Shown piece by piece: positions 24,076-36,900 of a stretch of DNA of 64,000 bases; position 1 is the first letter of the stretch, and each line of letters begins with the position of its first letter. The stretch covers positions 3,348,001 through 3,412,000 of the forward strand of contig CAKKNE010000003.1 in the NCBI GenBank assembly GCA_918797485.1, written 5' to 3'. The notes under the pieces were generated by a model, which had not been told where the DNA came from, did no database searches, and saw only the letters and a program-made list of their open reading frames with translations. This stretch comes from Pelagomonas calceolata (taxonomy: Eukaryota > Sar > Pelagophyceae > Pelagomonadales > Pelagomonadaceae). Position numbers and translations under genes: made by a program.

Positions 24076-25450
24076 CGTGCTACTGCAACTCTCCAAACCT
24101 ACGAGCCCATACTACCGCATTCAGCTTACCCTAATCTCCCGTACTTAAGTATGAGCTTTGTAGACAATAAATAAATAAATACATTAAAAATCGAGCACGG
24201 AGGACACGCAATGGTCCACATAAATAAATAACCATAAATTAGCCTGACTCGGAGAAATCGAGGGCGGGGGAGGCATGGGGCCTGACCCCGATACAACTTG
24301 AATGGGCCCGGGCTCAGGCGGCCGCCGCCGCGGCTGTAGTCACGGTAGCGCGGCCTCCCCATTAATAGCCCAATCCCGGAAACTAGCTGCGACTGATCCT
24401 TAGGGGGTGCCTCACATTCTGGCGGAGTGGGGGCGGCTAAAAAAGCGAAGGGCCGGAAGGGCCCCCACGCGAACGTCGCGCCAGTGGCTCCCGGGCCTTG
24501 GCCCGGCGGCGTCACGGTTACGGTCACGGTTCAAGTTCAAGTTCGTGCCAATTCAGGCGACTATTTGGGCAACCATACAACAAAGGTCATCTTGTTTGCG
24601 TATCTTATCGAATCAGGGGGTGAAAATCACATCATGATCATATCGAGCAGCCTGAGGGAGAAGGCTCTTAGGAGCTTGTTCCTTTTTTTTAGGTCTTCCT
24701 TAATTAATTTATTTATTTATCTCACCAATTTGGGGTCAGGCCTGTCGAGTGTAGACCACGACTCCTCCGCACCGAGAATTCTCGAGAAATCCTGGGTAAA
24801 CCCGAATTTACGTCGCAAAGGACCTAAACGTGTTAGCGGCTCGGGAGGCGTGGTCTAAACGCGACAGGGGTCAGGCCCCTTGAGGACTTCCTTAGGAGGC
24901 AGAGCTCTGGAGACATCTCGCTTGGCGGCCTTCGCTCCCGGACCGTGACCGCGCCGTGGCGGCCGCCGCGGCGCCCCCGAGACTTCCCGGGCGCGATAAT
25001 TGGGGATTCATCCTTTGCAAACTTGTACCCCAACTCCCGGGGCGCGCGGGGACCTAAAAGCCCCGTCACCAAGCAGCGTCACCAAACAGGAGGGGGGGGG
25101 GGGTTCAAGTTACCTGTATCATGATTTTGGGGATCGCAAACCACACTCAAATTGGCTTTGTGGTCGGTAACGCAGACCTAACTCAGTGCCAGTGAGGCGA
25201 GCTAGAGACTAGTACAGTACCATTAGGGTAACTGTTCTGGCTGACTTCTAACCTCTCCTGGACTTCGATGCACTCAAAGAGATGCCCTGGGTTATGTGGG
25301 CAGCCATATTTTTGTACCGCCATCTTTTTAAAGCAGGCTCGAGCGTCCTGGCATAGTATGGAGAGGCGCCAGCAGAGGAGACGGAGACGAGAAGAGCTAG
25401 GGGCGTCAACGTGAAGTAAAACCCCGGGTGGCCCTTGGATGCGCCTTGGC
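24076..25450. repeat. Intergenic repeat zone with second LINE 3' tail
   Basis: Near 24650-24725 the sequence GAGAAGGCTCTTAGG...GGTCTTCCTTAATTAA is the inverted counterpart of 18095-18180. Words GGTCACGGTTCAAGTTCAAG occur at about 24520-24545. A G-run lies at 25092-25103. From 25139 to about 25310 there is a dispersed repeat that recurs at 42859. No gene is supported. Confidence 0.55.
25139..25310. repeat. Dispersed repeat family A, copy 1
   Basis: Contains CAAATTGGCTTTGTGGT, then CTAGTACAGTACCA, GGGTAACTGTTCTGGCTG, TCGATGCACTCAAAGAGATG and CCTGGGTTATGT. The same ordered words, with small gaps, occur at 42859-43060. Confidence 0.7.
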
Positions 25451-25451
25451 T

Positions 25452-28400
25452 TCAACATGGTGCCGTATTAGCGCCTCTTCTATGGCCCTCCCAGAAGCTG
25501 TTGGCCGCAAGCGACTCGGACCAAACAACAGTATCTAGGGGGAGGAAGAGTTCAAAGAAGGCAACCGCTCGTATTGAAACGGACTACCTTTCAGCCGTCG
25601 CCAGCGAGAGTACAGGAAGCAAGCTGCGATCGGCTGCTGCGCCATGTCTGGACTGGACCACTCAACACTAATTCCAGCCGGTCCGGTCGACTTGTGAAAC
25701 TCGACAATGATGGAGTGCAAGGCACCTCTAACGAGATAGACAAATCCACTCCCCCGACGCTGGCCGGGACTGGTCTCTACGACTACTGTTTCGTCGATGA
25801 AAATGCGGGCAGCATCGTCCGGGTCTAGCAGTCCTAGCTCAAGACGGAACTGGGCGGACTCTGGCGACTCCAGCAAGCCTGTCCACCGTATCGACGTGTA
25901 GTCCGCAACACCAACAGCAATATCTTCTTGTGCCCAATCAAACCTACGGCGGAGCAAAGTGCAAATAGACCTGTCTTGGTATATATGTTGACTCACACCA
26001 GTGGGCCGAACTCCTCTCGGACAACAGAAGGAAGACCATTAAGACCGTCTGTAAAATAGTGAGCCATTAGGCTTCCACCGCCTCGTCCAATAGAGGGCTT
26101 GTGAGCCAAATCGATATGCATCAAGTGTGAGCCAGATCGATGGGGGTTCAAATCAAACGTGCTGTGGCGAATGAAATACGTTCCATCGTCGCTGTCATGT
26201 GCTATTCCAGTGGCCTAGAGCAAACTATGTGACGGAAAAATTGTTACGGAAACTCACCAGCCCGCTACCCTGGGCTCGAATTCGAACCGCTTCACCACCG
26301 ACGGGTATGCTGTTACCAAACTCATCGCGAGCCTTGACGATATATCGACCGAGCGGCTCATCACGCACGCCACTCCAACTCGCACTCATGTGTCCCGAAC
26401 GGCATTGCAATGCCACAGGGACGCCCAAAATTGAACCATTCAAGAAGACGCGGAGCTGATAGATTCCCGCCCTGCACAGGATGAATCTAATCATGAGACG
26501 ACCCCGTCTCAAACTACGAGAGGCGCGAACGCTAGAATCGGCTACCCAGGCGCGGACGTTAGAAATGCCATGTGGTTGAACTAGTTTGAGGCTCACGGAT
26601 ATATTTTTGTTCCAATCAATATGAGACAAAGCAGCATGCTCATGGAGGATGAGGTGAGCTGGAGTCCCAGCTGTTACTCCCGCAACAAGGGCCGTCCCAA
26701 CAAGCAGGGTCGAGTGCTTCGACGCCGCAGCGTGCACAAAATCTGCAGTCCAGGGGGCGTCTATCATCAAGCTTTGCCCCGACGACGAGGTCGCAGAGGA
26801 CGACTGTGGTGACCAGGCATATGCAGTGATAGTATATTTTCGAACGGCTTTGACGTATACGAGTGCCTCGTAAAGACCACTTTTGAGGTCTGTGACCACC
26901 GTAGATATATCTTCCGGGGGCGCATCGAGGTATATAGCTGGATGATCTCCTCCACGGGCCCGAAGGTTAGCACAAGAATCACGGATCTCAAAAACGGCTA
27001 CAGGACTCCAGTTTGCAACTTGATACTCTTGCCTTCGGCGTATGATGCGGCTGGCCGAGCCATCTGGAAATCCAGGGATCACATCAAAAAGGATGGGAGA
27101 AGTCCCAACGAGAGCGGTACGCGAGAAGGACGCAGATGGGATGCGTGTGAGCTCTGGCCGTTCCTTTGACGCCCAGCTACATCGCACGAAAGCCATAGGA
27201 CCACTTGCGTGCGCATACGTTAGCTCAAAAACATGGTCGCGTCTCAAAGACGATGGAGATGGAGAGAACACGCCCTCATACGTCGAACTACTACTAAAAA
27301 TGACGCGACCATCAATCTTGAGTAATGCTCGGGCGTCCGGATCGGTGTCACAACGGAGAAGGAAATCTTCGGCGCTGCGCGGAAACTGGAGGAACGCCAC
27401 AAAAATAGCAATAAACTTCGTATTCGCAAGCCTTCCGGCTGGTCTAAATGTATCATTTTGCTGGACTACGCTCTCTTGGTAACGCCGGTTCCAATTGTAG
27501 TCGATTTCAGCAGCCGTCTCAACCAACAGTACCTGTCTAGGATCAAGCATATTGTGTACGCTTACATCTATACCTGGCTGGCGCAGAAACAGATGCAATC
27601 TGTGCGCCCCGGAGATTCGTGCGAAATAAGAGATGCCGTAGAGCCCCGGCCCGATGTGCATACCATTCACAAGTAGAGTCTCTTGTCGTTCTTCCTTCTT
27701 TGAGCCGTTGTCCCCGCCGCCGCCAACGAAAACAGCAAGGAGTCGGTGGACCTCATCGAAATGCAGATTTCCCCACGAATCCCGCGTACTGACGCGTATT
27801 TGAGCGACCTGGCATGCATGGACATGCATCGCTATTCCTAGACCCTCCACGGAACATTTGCTCGCATCAACATCCCCAGCAGTAACATACAGTGATAGAC
27901 GGCTAATATTGCTCCCGAAAATTGTGTCCGTGATGAGGAGTGTATATTGACCGGCAAGAGTTGCGTTATATTCAAAATCGTATATCCCGTCGTGCGCACC
28001 TGTGGTGCGCAATCAATTAGTGAGTCGGGTGCACAATTTGAGTTACGCGCACTGGTCTCCGCGCCCGTGATTACTGCCCGTAAGAAAGGGGCCGCATAAG
28101 ACTCGTGCGTCAACGTGGCATTGTATCTCCACTTGAGAGGCGGTTCGTCGATGATATTGATAGAAGTATCATGTGCAGCGAGCGTGAAAACCGAAGTCTT
28201 GCCGGCGACTGGACGCGTGAGGCCGTCACCAGCAACTGTTGAGCGGGTACTCGTGACGCCGTCCTCAACATGCACGAGAAAAGGAGACCCACGAATCATC
28301 TCCCCCGCATATGCAACCTCAAGGCGAAGGCTTCCACTGATTGTTGGGAAGTAAGTACACAAAACCGACCCATTCGTGAACTGTAAATTACACGCGCCAT

Positions 28401-31400
28401 CGGCATTTAAATCAAGTTTGCAGGATAATAAAGACATGTCGATGTTCTCCACGCAGAGATTACCATACTGGTCACGGACATTAACAAGGAATCTTGCCAG
28501 TACATGAACGGTTGCAGTCTGGATCCCGAGACCATCCGCAGTACTCGCCTGGCCCCTCGCAGGTCCAGCCAGAACGTGAAGCGAAAACGGAGAGCCTCTG
28601 ATAGCCTGGCCATTGATCATTACCGCAAGCTTATGAGTACCGGCAGTTACTGGTCGCACAGACGCATGATAGGTACCATTCCCTGCGTCGTAAATGTTCC
28701 CCGTCACAATCAGTCTGCGTGGTGACAATTTTCTTGAGGCCTCTAGGTCGCCGACGGGTCTTCGTACGTGTTTTGATACAACAGCTATCACATCGCCACC
28801 AGCATCAACTCTGTTACGAAATTCATCGAAAGATTGTATAGTGAATCTTGATTCGGCCCCCGCGGTACCCTGATGCAGACCCTGGCCGGTCGCAGAACAT
28901 TGTCTGGCATGCGCACGAGCAGGCAAGATTTTGACCTGAAATGGGCTCCCGAAGACGTCGGCGTGTTCATGGATAGATACCCCGATCCAGCGTTGCGTCA
29001 AATTGGATTCATAGGATACAGCAAGCTGATAGGCCCCCGACTGGGTGGGGTGAGCACCACGTGCGTGACGTGTACGAGCAAGACCAGCATGCGTGGCAAT
29101 AGAGAATGCCACTGGAAACATGCCGCCTCCGCGAGCAGCAGCTTCACTTCGTAGAAGAGAAGCGTTTGCTTTTAGGCCTAGGAAACTGCGGTGGCCTAAT
29201 GCCCTCGGACGAGATGAAGCGGCGTCACACGGTCTTGCCGGCGCAGCTATTGGTAGGGAGAGACCGACATCGTCACAGCGATTGCCGAATAGATCAACAA
29301 CTAAGACTTGAAAAGCAAGAGGGCGCCCAGCCTCGCCAAGAGACAGCCCGCTGCCAAAAGCGAACGTGTTGCCTGTGGATAGGGCACTCGAAGCTACTCT
29401 GACCAGAGACGGTGATCCTTTGAGCTCATTTGAATAATGCCTGCACATATCACATGTCACGAAGATTATGTTTTAAAAAATAGATTTCTTCTCGTGTGAG
29501 AAAATAGAGGACAGGTATTTTGGAGCAATGAGAGCCCGAGACATTGAAGGAGCGGACCATTCCAAGGAAACACCCTTGCCACGAGAAGCGGCGAAGTCGG
29601 AGTAGTAGTTGTTTGAAATTCGCAATTCAAGGGCAATTGAATGCAAGTGGTATGCAGTTAGGAGCGCGGGCGTGCTGATTTCACTATGACGCCGCGTCAA
29701 AGTCCGCCATCCATCGACAAGTACTCTGCCATCAAGCCATAGTCGCACACCCAGTCCGCTGCCATGCAAGACAACATGCAAATAATAAGCACCAGTTCGG
29801 CTGGGGCGGAGATGACCAGACCATCGCACAAAGTCAAGATCTACGCCAAATGTTGACGGGGGAAAATAAGCTTTTTGAAGAAGTGCGCTGTCCCACATGA
29901 AATGAACGTGCGAGTCAATACGGTCCACCACTCTCTTTGCCATAAGGTTCGAGCCATGATGGTATTCGCCCTTGAGGCCACCAGTTGCTAGCATCCACGC
30001 ACGTTGCTTGTAAATACCGGTCCTTTTCGCAATCCATGAGCCGAAGTACGTGCCATTTCCCATGTCTGACATCGCACTGATCTCCCAGTTTGAGCCTTCT
30101 GTGTAGGGCAGCTTCAATGCTGGCGAATGGGTCAACGTGTGAGATGTGGTTGAAAAAAATATAGGCTCAAGTTCGACAAGAAAGACATCACCGCCCATTT
30201 GCATCTGTGTGCCCCTTCCGTTGTGGGCAAGGATGACGGTCGATGATGCATTACCTGCGGTGGCTATGCAATCACTCCTCAGTAGCGAAAAGAAAGCACT
30301 CGCGCGATTCATGTCGTCATCAATTACTGTTAGAAGAGCTCGTCGCTGGGATCCAAGAGAAGCTCCGCCTCTTGGCCTAATGAGTTCAATCATGGCCGTT
30401 TCATCCCCTTCACTCATACGGTCATCGTGTACCGCAAGAAGAAAGCTGAGCTCTGTCACTCCATCATCAAATTGCAGCATAGTAGATGAGGTGTATGGGG
30501 CAGACATAGCGATGTCGCTTTCTGCAGTCGTGATATGGTGGAGCATGTAGCGCACCTGGACGACTCCAATGCCCCCCCCACTTCTTTTTATCGCAACCCG
30601 TACCGTCTTTGCCCCCTCGGCAACAGAGTATTGTGTACTGGACCATGTGATCGTCCCCTCGTGTCCACAAGCACCAGGGGCCTGCTCACGAAGAGAATCG
30701 CCACAACTCCACGACGAATTACCAGACAAACCTTGCTCGCACAGCTGGGGAGGCTTGGAGTTGGGTAGTACACGAAACTGTTCATACTCATCGGAGCTGC
30801 CAATTTCGAAGGTGGCGTACACTGCGGCCGACCCAAAATTGCTTTCCAAGGTAGTTAGAAGGGGTTTTGCAGGCTGGAAGTGGGACCATACTGTTGTGTC
30901 AACGCATTTCAAACAAGAGTTTGAGTTACACACAGCACAACGCTGGCTGTGATGTGCACAAGTGTGGCACGAGCGGGAATTCTCATCCAAATAGTAGCCA
31001 TCTACGCATCCCACGCAATAACTTTGGGTGCATGCAGTGCATAGTTTATCGAAACCCATGCACTCGGAGATTGAACAGTCACCCGTCCGAGTGCTGGAAT
31101 GACATTGACACTTCCCGGTAGAATAATTGCATATCCCGGCCCCACTGCACTCTAATGAAAAGCGCCCCCCTATTGTACCGGGACAGGATCGTTTAGGGTA
31201 GCACAAATTCCCGTCCCTATAGTGCGTTGGCCCACAGGTGCTGCAATCCACCCCTTCGTAACCCGTATTGCAGTGGCATACCCCGGCGCGACGATCACAA
31301 CTCCCGAACTCTTTAGCATGACAATAATAGGCATTCGCACCCAGTGGGCCTATCATACCAGGACATATTTGGCGACCAGATGCTGGGGCCCAATTACGGG

Positions 31401-31605
31401 GGTGTGTGCGCGTAGATGGTGCGCCTTCCAGTACATTTTCGAGAGTACTCACGTCTGGATTATTCGCCTGCCCCACGTAGGATATTTCATAGGATGTGAA
31501 GTCATCATAGAGATCTACACCACGATGAAGCAGGCGAAAAGCCAAAGTACTCCGAAACCAAAGCAAGAACACACTCGACAAAAGCGCAAAGTTCAGCCCC
31601 TTCAT
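25452..31605 (-). CDS. Large surface protein: EGF-like, Calx-beta, PA14 and filamin domains
   Basis: A multi-exon gene starting at ATG 31605 with a signal peptide (MKGLNFALLSSVFLLWF...). Exon one, to about 29510, encodes cysteine-rich EGF-like modules (CHCNTGYEGVDCSTCG, GKCQCHSSTRTGDC), a Calx-beta domain (YSVAEGAKTVRVAIKRSGG...DDRMSEGDETAMIEL) and a PA14 domain (VRWSGHLRPSRTGAYYLHVV...). A 47-nt-class intron joins it to KYLHYSNELKGSP and a series of filamin-type repeats (HKLAVMINGQAIRGSPFSLH, VAYAGEMIRGSPFLVHVEDG, DQYGN, DEFGN). The exon from about 28008 is joined by a 47-nt intron, giving AHDGIYDFEYNATLAGQY. A short exon near 26213-25993 is followed by a second PA14 domain (SIRWTGLLESPESAQFRLEL) to about 25550. 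The C-terminal exon is uncertain. Likely an extracellular adhesion or coat protein; no membrane segment was identified. Confidence 0.8.
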
Positions 31606-32890
31606 ATGATAACTATTGCATTGTAGGACGTCGTCAGCTCATTGAGGCGTCAGCTCTTCTCCTCCATCATATGGATTAACATCCGACAATAATGACAGGG
31701 TACCAGCTTTGTACCTACGGTATATCTACGGCATTCGAATCCACATACCGTACGGTACCAGCCTGTACCCAGTACCGCATTGCCTCCCCGTTCCAGGGGA
31801 GGGGTTAAGACGCTCAATCCCACTTTTAGTAATCGGGCACCCACCGCAGCCCACACGCGGCATCCCAAGCCACCAAATTTTGCACGCGGTGCATTTACAT
31901 ATAAATTTGGTAGGGTAGCCCGATTTTGAGCTGCAACGAAGCCCCTCGCGCTGCGCACGGACTCGATCATTTTTCGGCATGCCGCGATCTCGGCCTATAC
32001 GCGCGCTCGAGGGACGGCGGCTGCTGCGCTGGGACGCTCGACTATGCATTTCCATAGGAAGTGGCCTTTGTTTCGACGCTGCGGGCCCAGAAGGTGGCCG
32101 ATTGCGTGACTTTGTCCAGCTCTCTCTCGGTGTCGCGGGTGTCGCGGTCCAGTCTGGTGCGTGCTGCGTCAACGACGCCTGCGTGGGTAACTTCTCACTT
32201 ATGGTGGAGGGTGGTGGACGCCTCTTCCACAGGTGGGCCACCGCCACCGGGGCCCGGCCCACCCTGCGTCGCGCGCGCCACCGGGCGCGAAGCAGTCCCC
32301 GCCAACCACGTCCGGCAGAGATGGGGGTTGGTGCGGATTTACAACAAGCGAGAAGGGGAGGGCTGGGGAAACGGGAGAGAGAGTCCTCGGGGAGGCAGGC
32401 GAGCGCTGCCCAGCGAGCCATACATTACAAGTACCGTAGGCGTATCTCGGCCCTAATGGGCCTTGACGTATGTTTCCAGACGAGGTATTTCTAACCCTCT
32501 GTTGCCCAAAAGGAGAGAGATCACGGAAGCATATAGCATCGGTGAAACTGCGATCAACATTCCGGCTCTGGGCCGCGAAGGCCTCAGGCTTTAAGTTCGT
32601 CTCTTAAGTTCAAGTTCCTTTCTTTAAGGTTGACCGGGCCGCTTAATATTTTGAACTTCACTTCGACCCCTTACCCCCCCCCCCAGCCCCCCACACGCAC
32701 ACCTACCTAACAATGTCTTCCCTATCTAAGAACAGGTTGAATTTACGATGGGCCCCCGCACGATGCTAGGATGGCCGCGCACCTGGGCCGTGTCGTATAC
32801 TCAAAGCAGGTGCATCACCTGGGCTGCTCGAGCGCCCGGAAATGCGGGATACTCAGCTTTTCAGCATAATAAAAGACACACGAACCTCCA

Positions 32891-32975
32891 CCTTCGTGCG
32901 CACGAAATCTCGCCGGGCGCGCGCAGAAGCTGTCCCACTGGCACGCACCGTGACGACTGCTACCCTGGTACGTTG
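32891..32975 (+). repeat. Dispersed repeat family C, copy 1
   Basis: CGTGCGCACGAAATCTCGCC, then CGCGCAGAAGCTG, CACTGGCACG and CTGCTACCCTGGTACG. The same order is found, inverted, at 43827-43920 and, more worn, at 47233-47320. Confidence 0.6.
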
Positions 32976-33185
32976 GCGGCTTTAGGCTACGAGACACCGA
33001 GAGCCTGAGAACAGCAGAAGATAGTTTTTGCGGAGATCATACCTCCTTTAGAAACATATCTCCTTACCCCCCGATTTTTTCCTTTTAAACTTTAAACCCG
33101 GCGGGCCCCACAATACAAGATAGTACTTGTACTTATACCAGTAGTAGTACTTTGTATAAACTACCCCCGGGGGTCCCCGAGGTCC

Positions 33186-33640
33186 CTAGAACAGAAATAA
33201 CGCAACCGGAGGAGGACGCTGGCCTATCGGATATGACAGAGGGGTGGGTCTATTTAGTGGGCTGCCTCCACGCGCGGTTGGCCGCCGGGTCGCCCCCCTC
33301 GTCCTCCTCCAAATCGTCCTCTTCTTCTTCATCGTCTTCTTGGGCTTGCGGATGCACGCCACTGGGACGCTTTTTTGGGTATCTTGCTCACCGTCCTCAA
33401 GCAAATAATTGATCAAATAACCGCCTTTGTTCTCGACGACTTGAGCATTGTACCAACCACTTCCCCAGAGCACCTTGACCTTTCGCTCACGGCGAACTTA
33501 GCTTCACGACCCCGTTTCCCCCCGGCTCCGGCTTTTTGGCAGGTTTCGACACCGGTTTCTTCTTGGCTTGTTGCTTTTTCGCCTCGAAGCGTTTCTTAAA
33601 TCCGCCAGGTCCTATGTGTAATCGTAGGGTTTGTCTTCAT
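33186..33640 (-). pseudogene. Tudor-like domain fragment with Lys-rich and acidic flanks
   Basis: The minus strand reads KVLWGSGWYNAQVVENKGG followed by YLINYLLEDGEQDTQ and VPVACIRKP, resembling the small Tudor/agenet-type modules that end in leDGeqD...VP...IR. Upstream in another frame is a lysine-rich segment (KKRFEAKKQQAKKKP), and downstream in a third frame an acidic run (EDDEEEEDDLEEDEGG). Three frames for what looks like one protein suggest frameshifts, or introns I cannot resolve. Confidence 0.4.
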
Positions 33641-33928
33641 CGCTCAATTCAACAGCCCGTTTGCGCTCGTCCAGAGGCACGACGTCGTCGAAGACTGGGA
33701 GACTGTTTTGAAGCCATCCCTCGATTCGAATATACCCTGCACTGTTAGTTCAAGTTCGAGATGGCGTCGTTGGGATTGCCGGCTGCATCAATGTGAGTCT
33801 GACAGCGCCATGTGTCGGTCGCGCGTTGCATGGCCGAACGATGGGAATGTTCGCTGCCTGAGCCTATCTAGCTCTTGTCTCAAAAACTCGACTTCTTCGG
33901 TTTGTAACTTTGCCTATTACTCGAAAGG

Positions 33929-36900
33929 TTACTCACTGATAGTATACACAAAAAAATAGGCGATGAGACGCACCAAGTCAATTAATCTTCGCCGCAGCGT
34001 AATTCGCTTCATATGGTATCTAGTACGTTGCTCGGCATTTGCTTCTTCAGTAAAGGAATTCAATTGTGACCTTGTAATAGCTTCCCGCACGATGATTGCA
34101 TCATTAATCTGGTTGAGCTGAAGGTGAAGGCGCTTGTTTTCGTCTTCACGGGCTTGTATCTGCTGCACGAGTTTTGAGTTTGTATTGGTTAATGTACTAA
34201 GTTTCTTCTCATTTGCTTTTATCAGTATACTAATTCTCGCCTCTTCTCTTGCTATTTGTTCTGGTGCTGCCGTGGTACTCTGATTGCCCTTAAGAACAGA
34301 CTGTAGACTTTTTGTTACATGCAGCAGCTGCAAGTCTGTGTAGTATTCTTCGAGATCATGAGATTGTGCCTTCAAGAATGAGCTTTCCCATTCCATGTAG
34401 TTGATTGACTTCCTGAAGTGTTTGATTTTGGTCAAGGTTTTGATTTGCTCCGTTCCTAGCTGGGTAATCACTTGATTTATCCCCTGTATTGTTTCCACAG
34501 GCAGAAATATTGCATCGAAGTAGTCTGTGACTGCGGCTTCCGCGTCAACTTCATTCTGTCCTTGCCTAACTTGAACCAAAATCTCGCAATTTACTTCAGA
34601 CGTTGCAAGTTCAGCTCTTATTTTTGCCTGCCGTTTGCGAAGCTTGACAATTTCTTGTTCAATATCTCCAAAGACCACTAGAGAGTTCGCATGCTTTGCT
34701 TTCAGATTGCCTAAGGTTTCTGCTGCATCACTTATCATTGCTTCCTTGGCTACTTTGTGTTTGCGCGAGGATAAGAGCATTTGCCATGTGGTGTCGTCGA
34801 ACCTCCAGTCATCAGGCTTTTCTTCTAGTGATAGATTATTCCGTCTAAAATAGCTAAGTACGAGCTTAATATCTTCTTGGACCATTTGTTTCTCAACTTG
34901 CAGGTCACGCTTCAAGTGACGATCAATATTTTTATCCTCTGCTTGAAGCCTATTAAGCCTATCAGATTCTGCACTGACCAACGATAAGCTACTAGTCACG
35001 ATGTCTGCTTGACAATCCTTTTTGAGATTCAGCGTAGATATTTGAGAGCCCAGTCGACTCAGGGTAATTAGTCGAGCTTCATTTTTAAGTAAACCAACGC
35101 ACATGCGGCTGGAGTAGAGCTCCTGTGTTGTTACAAAGTTCATTATGAAGACCCGATGATCGGCAAGGCGCTTAAGCTTATCATCAAAACTGCATGCGAT
35201 ATCACTAACTTCAGTACGAAGCTTCTTGAACTCAAGCTCGAGCGCCTTTCGATATTTTGCTTGTTGCTGCGCAAGAAGCCCCTTCGCAGTTTCGAATTCT
35301 TCTAGCTCCTTCTTTTGCTCACTCGTCAAATCATCGTGGTTCTGGTCGTCTATCCAACTTGGGGCCTGCAGGACAGTTTGAAGTCTATCAGTCTCTTTTT
35401 TTGTTTCGAGGGTACCATACATCATATCCTCTAAGGCTCGTTTGCTTGCATGGTAATCATCTGTGTTATCAGCATTTAGTCCAGTGCTCTTACGTACCAT
35501 GCATGTAGTAGCTTCTGGCGTGCTGCTGTAGATTTCTGATTTGTCAACCTGGATCATCACCTCTGGTGTCTCTTCTGGTACAGCGAATTGGTGCTTAAAG
35601 TAATCTTCCATAATGCCCAACTCTCCACAGATCCCCTGGAGTCGGTCTGTCTTCTCCAGGATGCGGCCTAGTTCGATGCGCTTTTCATCATGAAGCAAGC
35701 CGAATCGAAAATTGAAATCAGCTTGCGCTTGGCGAAGTAATTCGCCTACCAAGACGCATTGGATTCTCTTCTGAATTGAAGTGTGGAGCGCAATGGGCTG
35801 ATAAAGTTGGGTGGTAGTTAGATTTTCATCCCAAGCTTCTTCTGAGAGCCTTGCTTCTTCATCATCATTTCCATCGTTCTCCAAGGCCCCGTCAAGAAGT
35901 TTTATTGATGCTATGCTGTCGTGTTGTTCAATGTTTATTAGATCGAGTGAAGGTAGCAACTTGCCCTGATTGACCATCCAGGAGATATTGTGTGAAAGTC
36001 TACGTGACAGCACCGACGAGTCCAAACTCAAAGATATCGATGATGCACTTTGTCGCAGTGCAAGCTTCCGTAGAAAACAGACACATTCTAGACAATGCTT
36101 TTGCTTGTCAGCGCGCAGCTTAAGTGGAAAGTTTGAAGTTAGTAATCTAGGGGTAAGAAAAGAGTGACATTCAGTTGCCTGCACTTCCATGCAGTCCCAA
36201 CAGTCATGTCTTATCCGAGCGGATATAACATCACGAGCTTGCTTTTCGACCCTCAGTTGTTTCTCCAGTTCATTTGCTTTCCGTTGACTTGCGGTCAAGA
36301 CTTGTCGATGCCTCGCGCGGTCAATGATAAACTCATTGCGTTCGAGTTTTTCATTCAAACATGCATCGTTATTCTTCGCTACCAATTCCAACAGTCGACT
36401 GCGCAAGTTTGCGATGATACTGCGCTGAGCCGCCTCATGGGATTTTATCTTAAGCGCCGCTAATTTCTCTATTTGCTCCTGACACGATTCACACCAGGTA
36501 GCTTGATGAAAAGACATTGCAGGTATTGGCACATGCTGAATAGTCAACTTGGGGTGCTCGGCTTTGTGTCTCTCTGAAGGAATGGCCAGTGTTTGTGGTA
36601 CCAAAATGTTAAGACTAAAGACAGCCCCATCGCTACCGGAACTATAGAGAATAGACGTATCTAAAGAAAAATGAGTATATGCAACAGGGCCTGTATGTAG
36701 ATTCATTTGACACAACTTCACAAGATCCACTCCCGATTCAGTCAAGGCTCGCCACAAAGCAATCCTACCATCGACACCCCCCGTGGCCACAAGTTCCCCA
36801 CCATTGGATACGCCCAGACACATTACGCCCTTGTCATGACTTGACTCAATTTTTGAGACTACCAACTTGCCATTTCTATACATAGCATCAGATGACGCAA

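Larger units (their letters stand above)
31606..33928. other. GC-rich intergenic region
   Basis: GTACC-type words occur at 31697-31780. A C-run lies near 32670-32682. Small open frames on both strands between 31979 and 32494 show only compositional bias. A dispersed repeat (family C) lies at 32891-32975 and a Tudor-like fragment at 33186-33640. Confidence 0.45.

Noticed and set aside
26140-26170. GGGGGTTCAAATC as a tRNA B box
   Set aside because: No matching A box or cloverleaf could be drawn, and it lies in an exon of the surface-protein gene.
26199-29402. Plus-strand frames opposite the surface-protein gene
   Set aside because: They are antisense shadows of a coding strand with clear filamin and PA14 repeats.
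32061-32494. Overlapping frames at 32 kb as a gene
   Set aside because: Three frames are open at once, with low-complexity composition and no recognisable motif.
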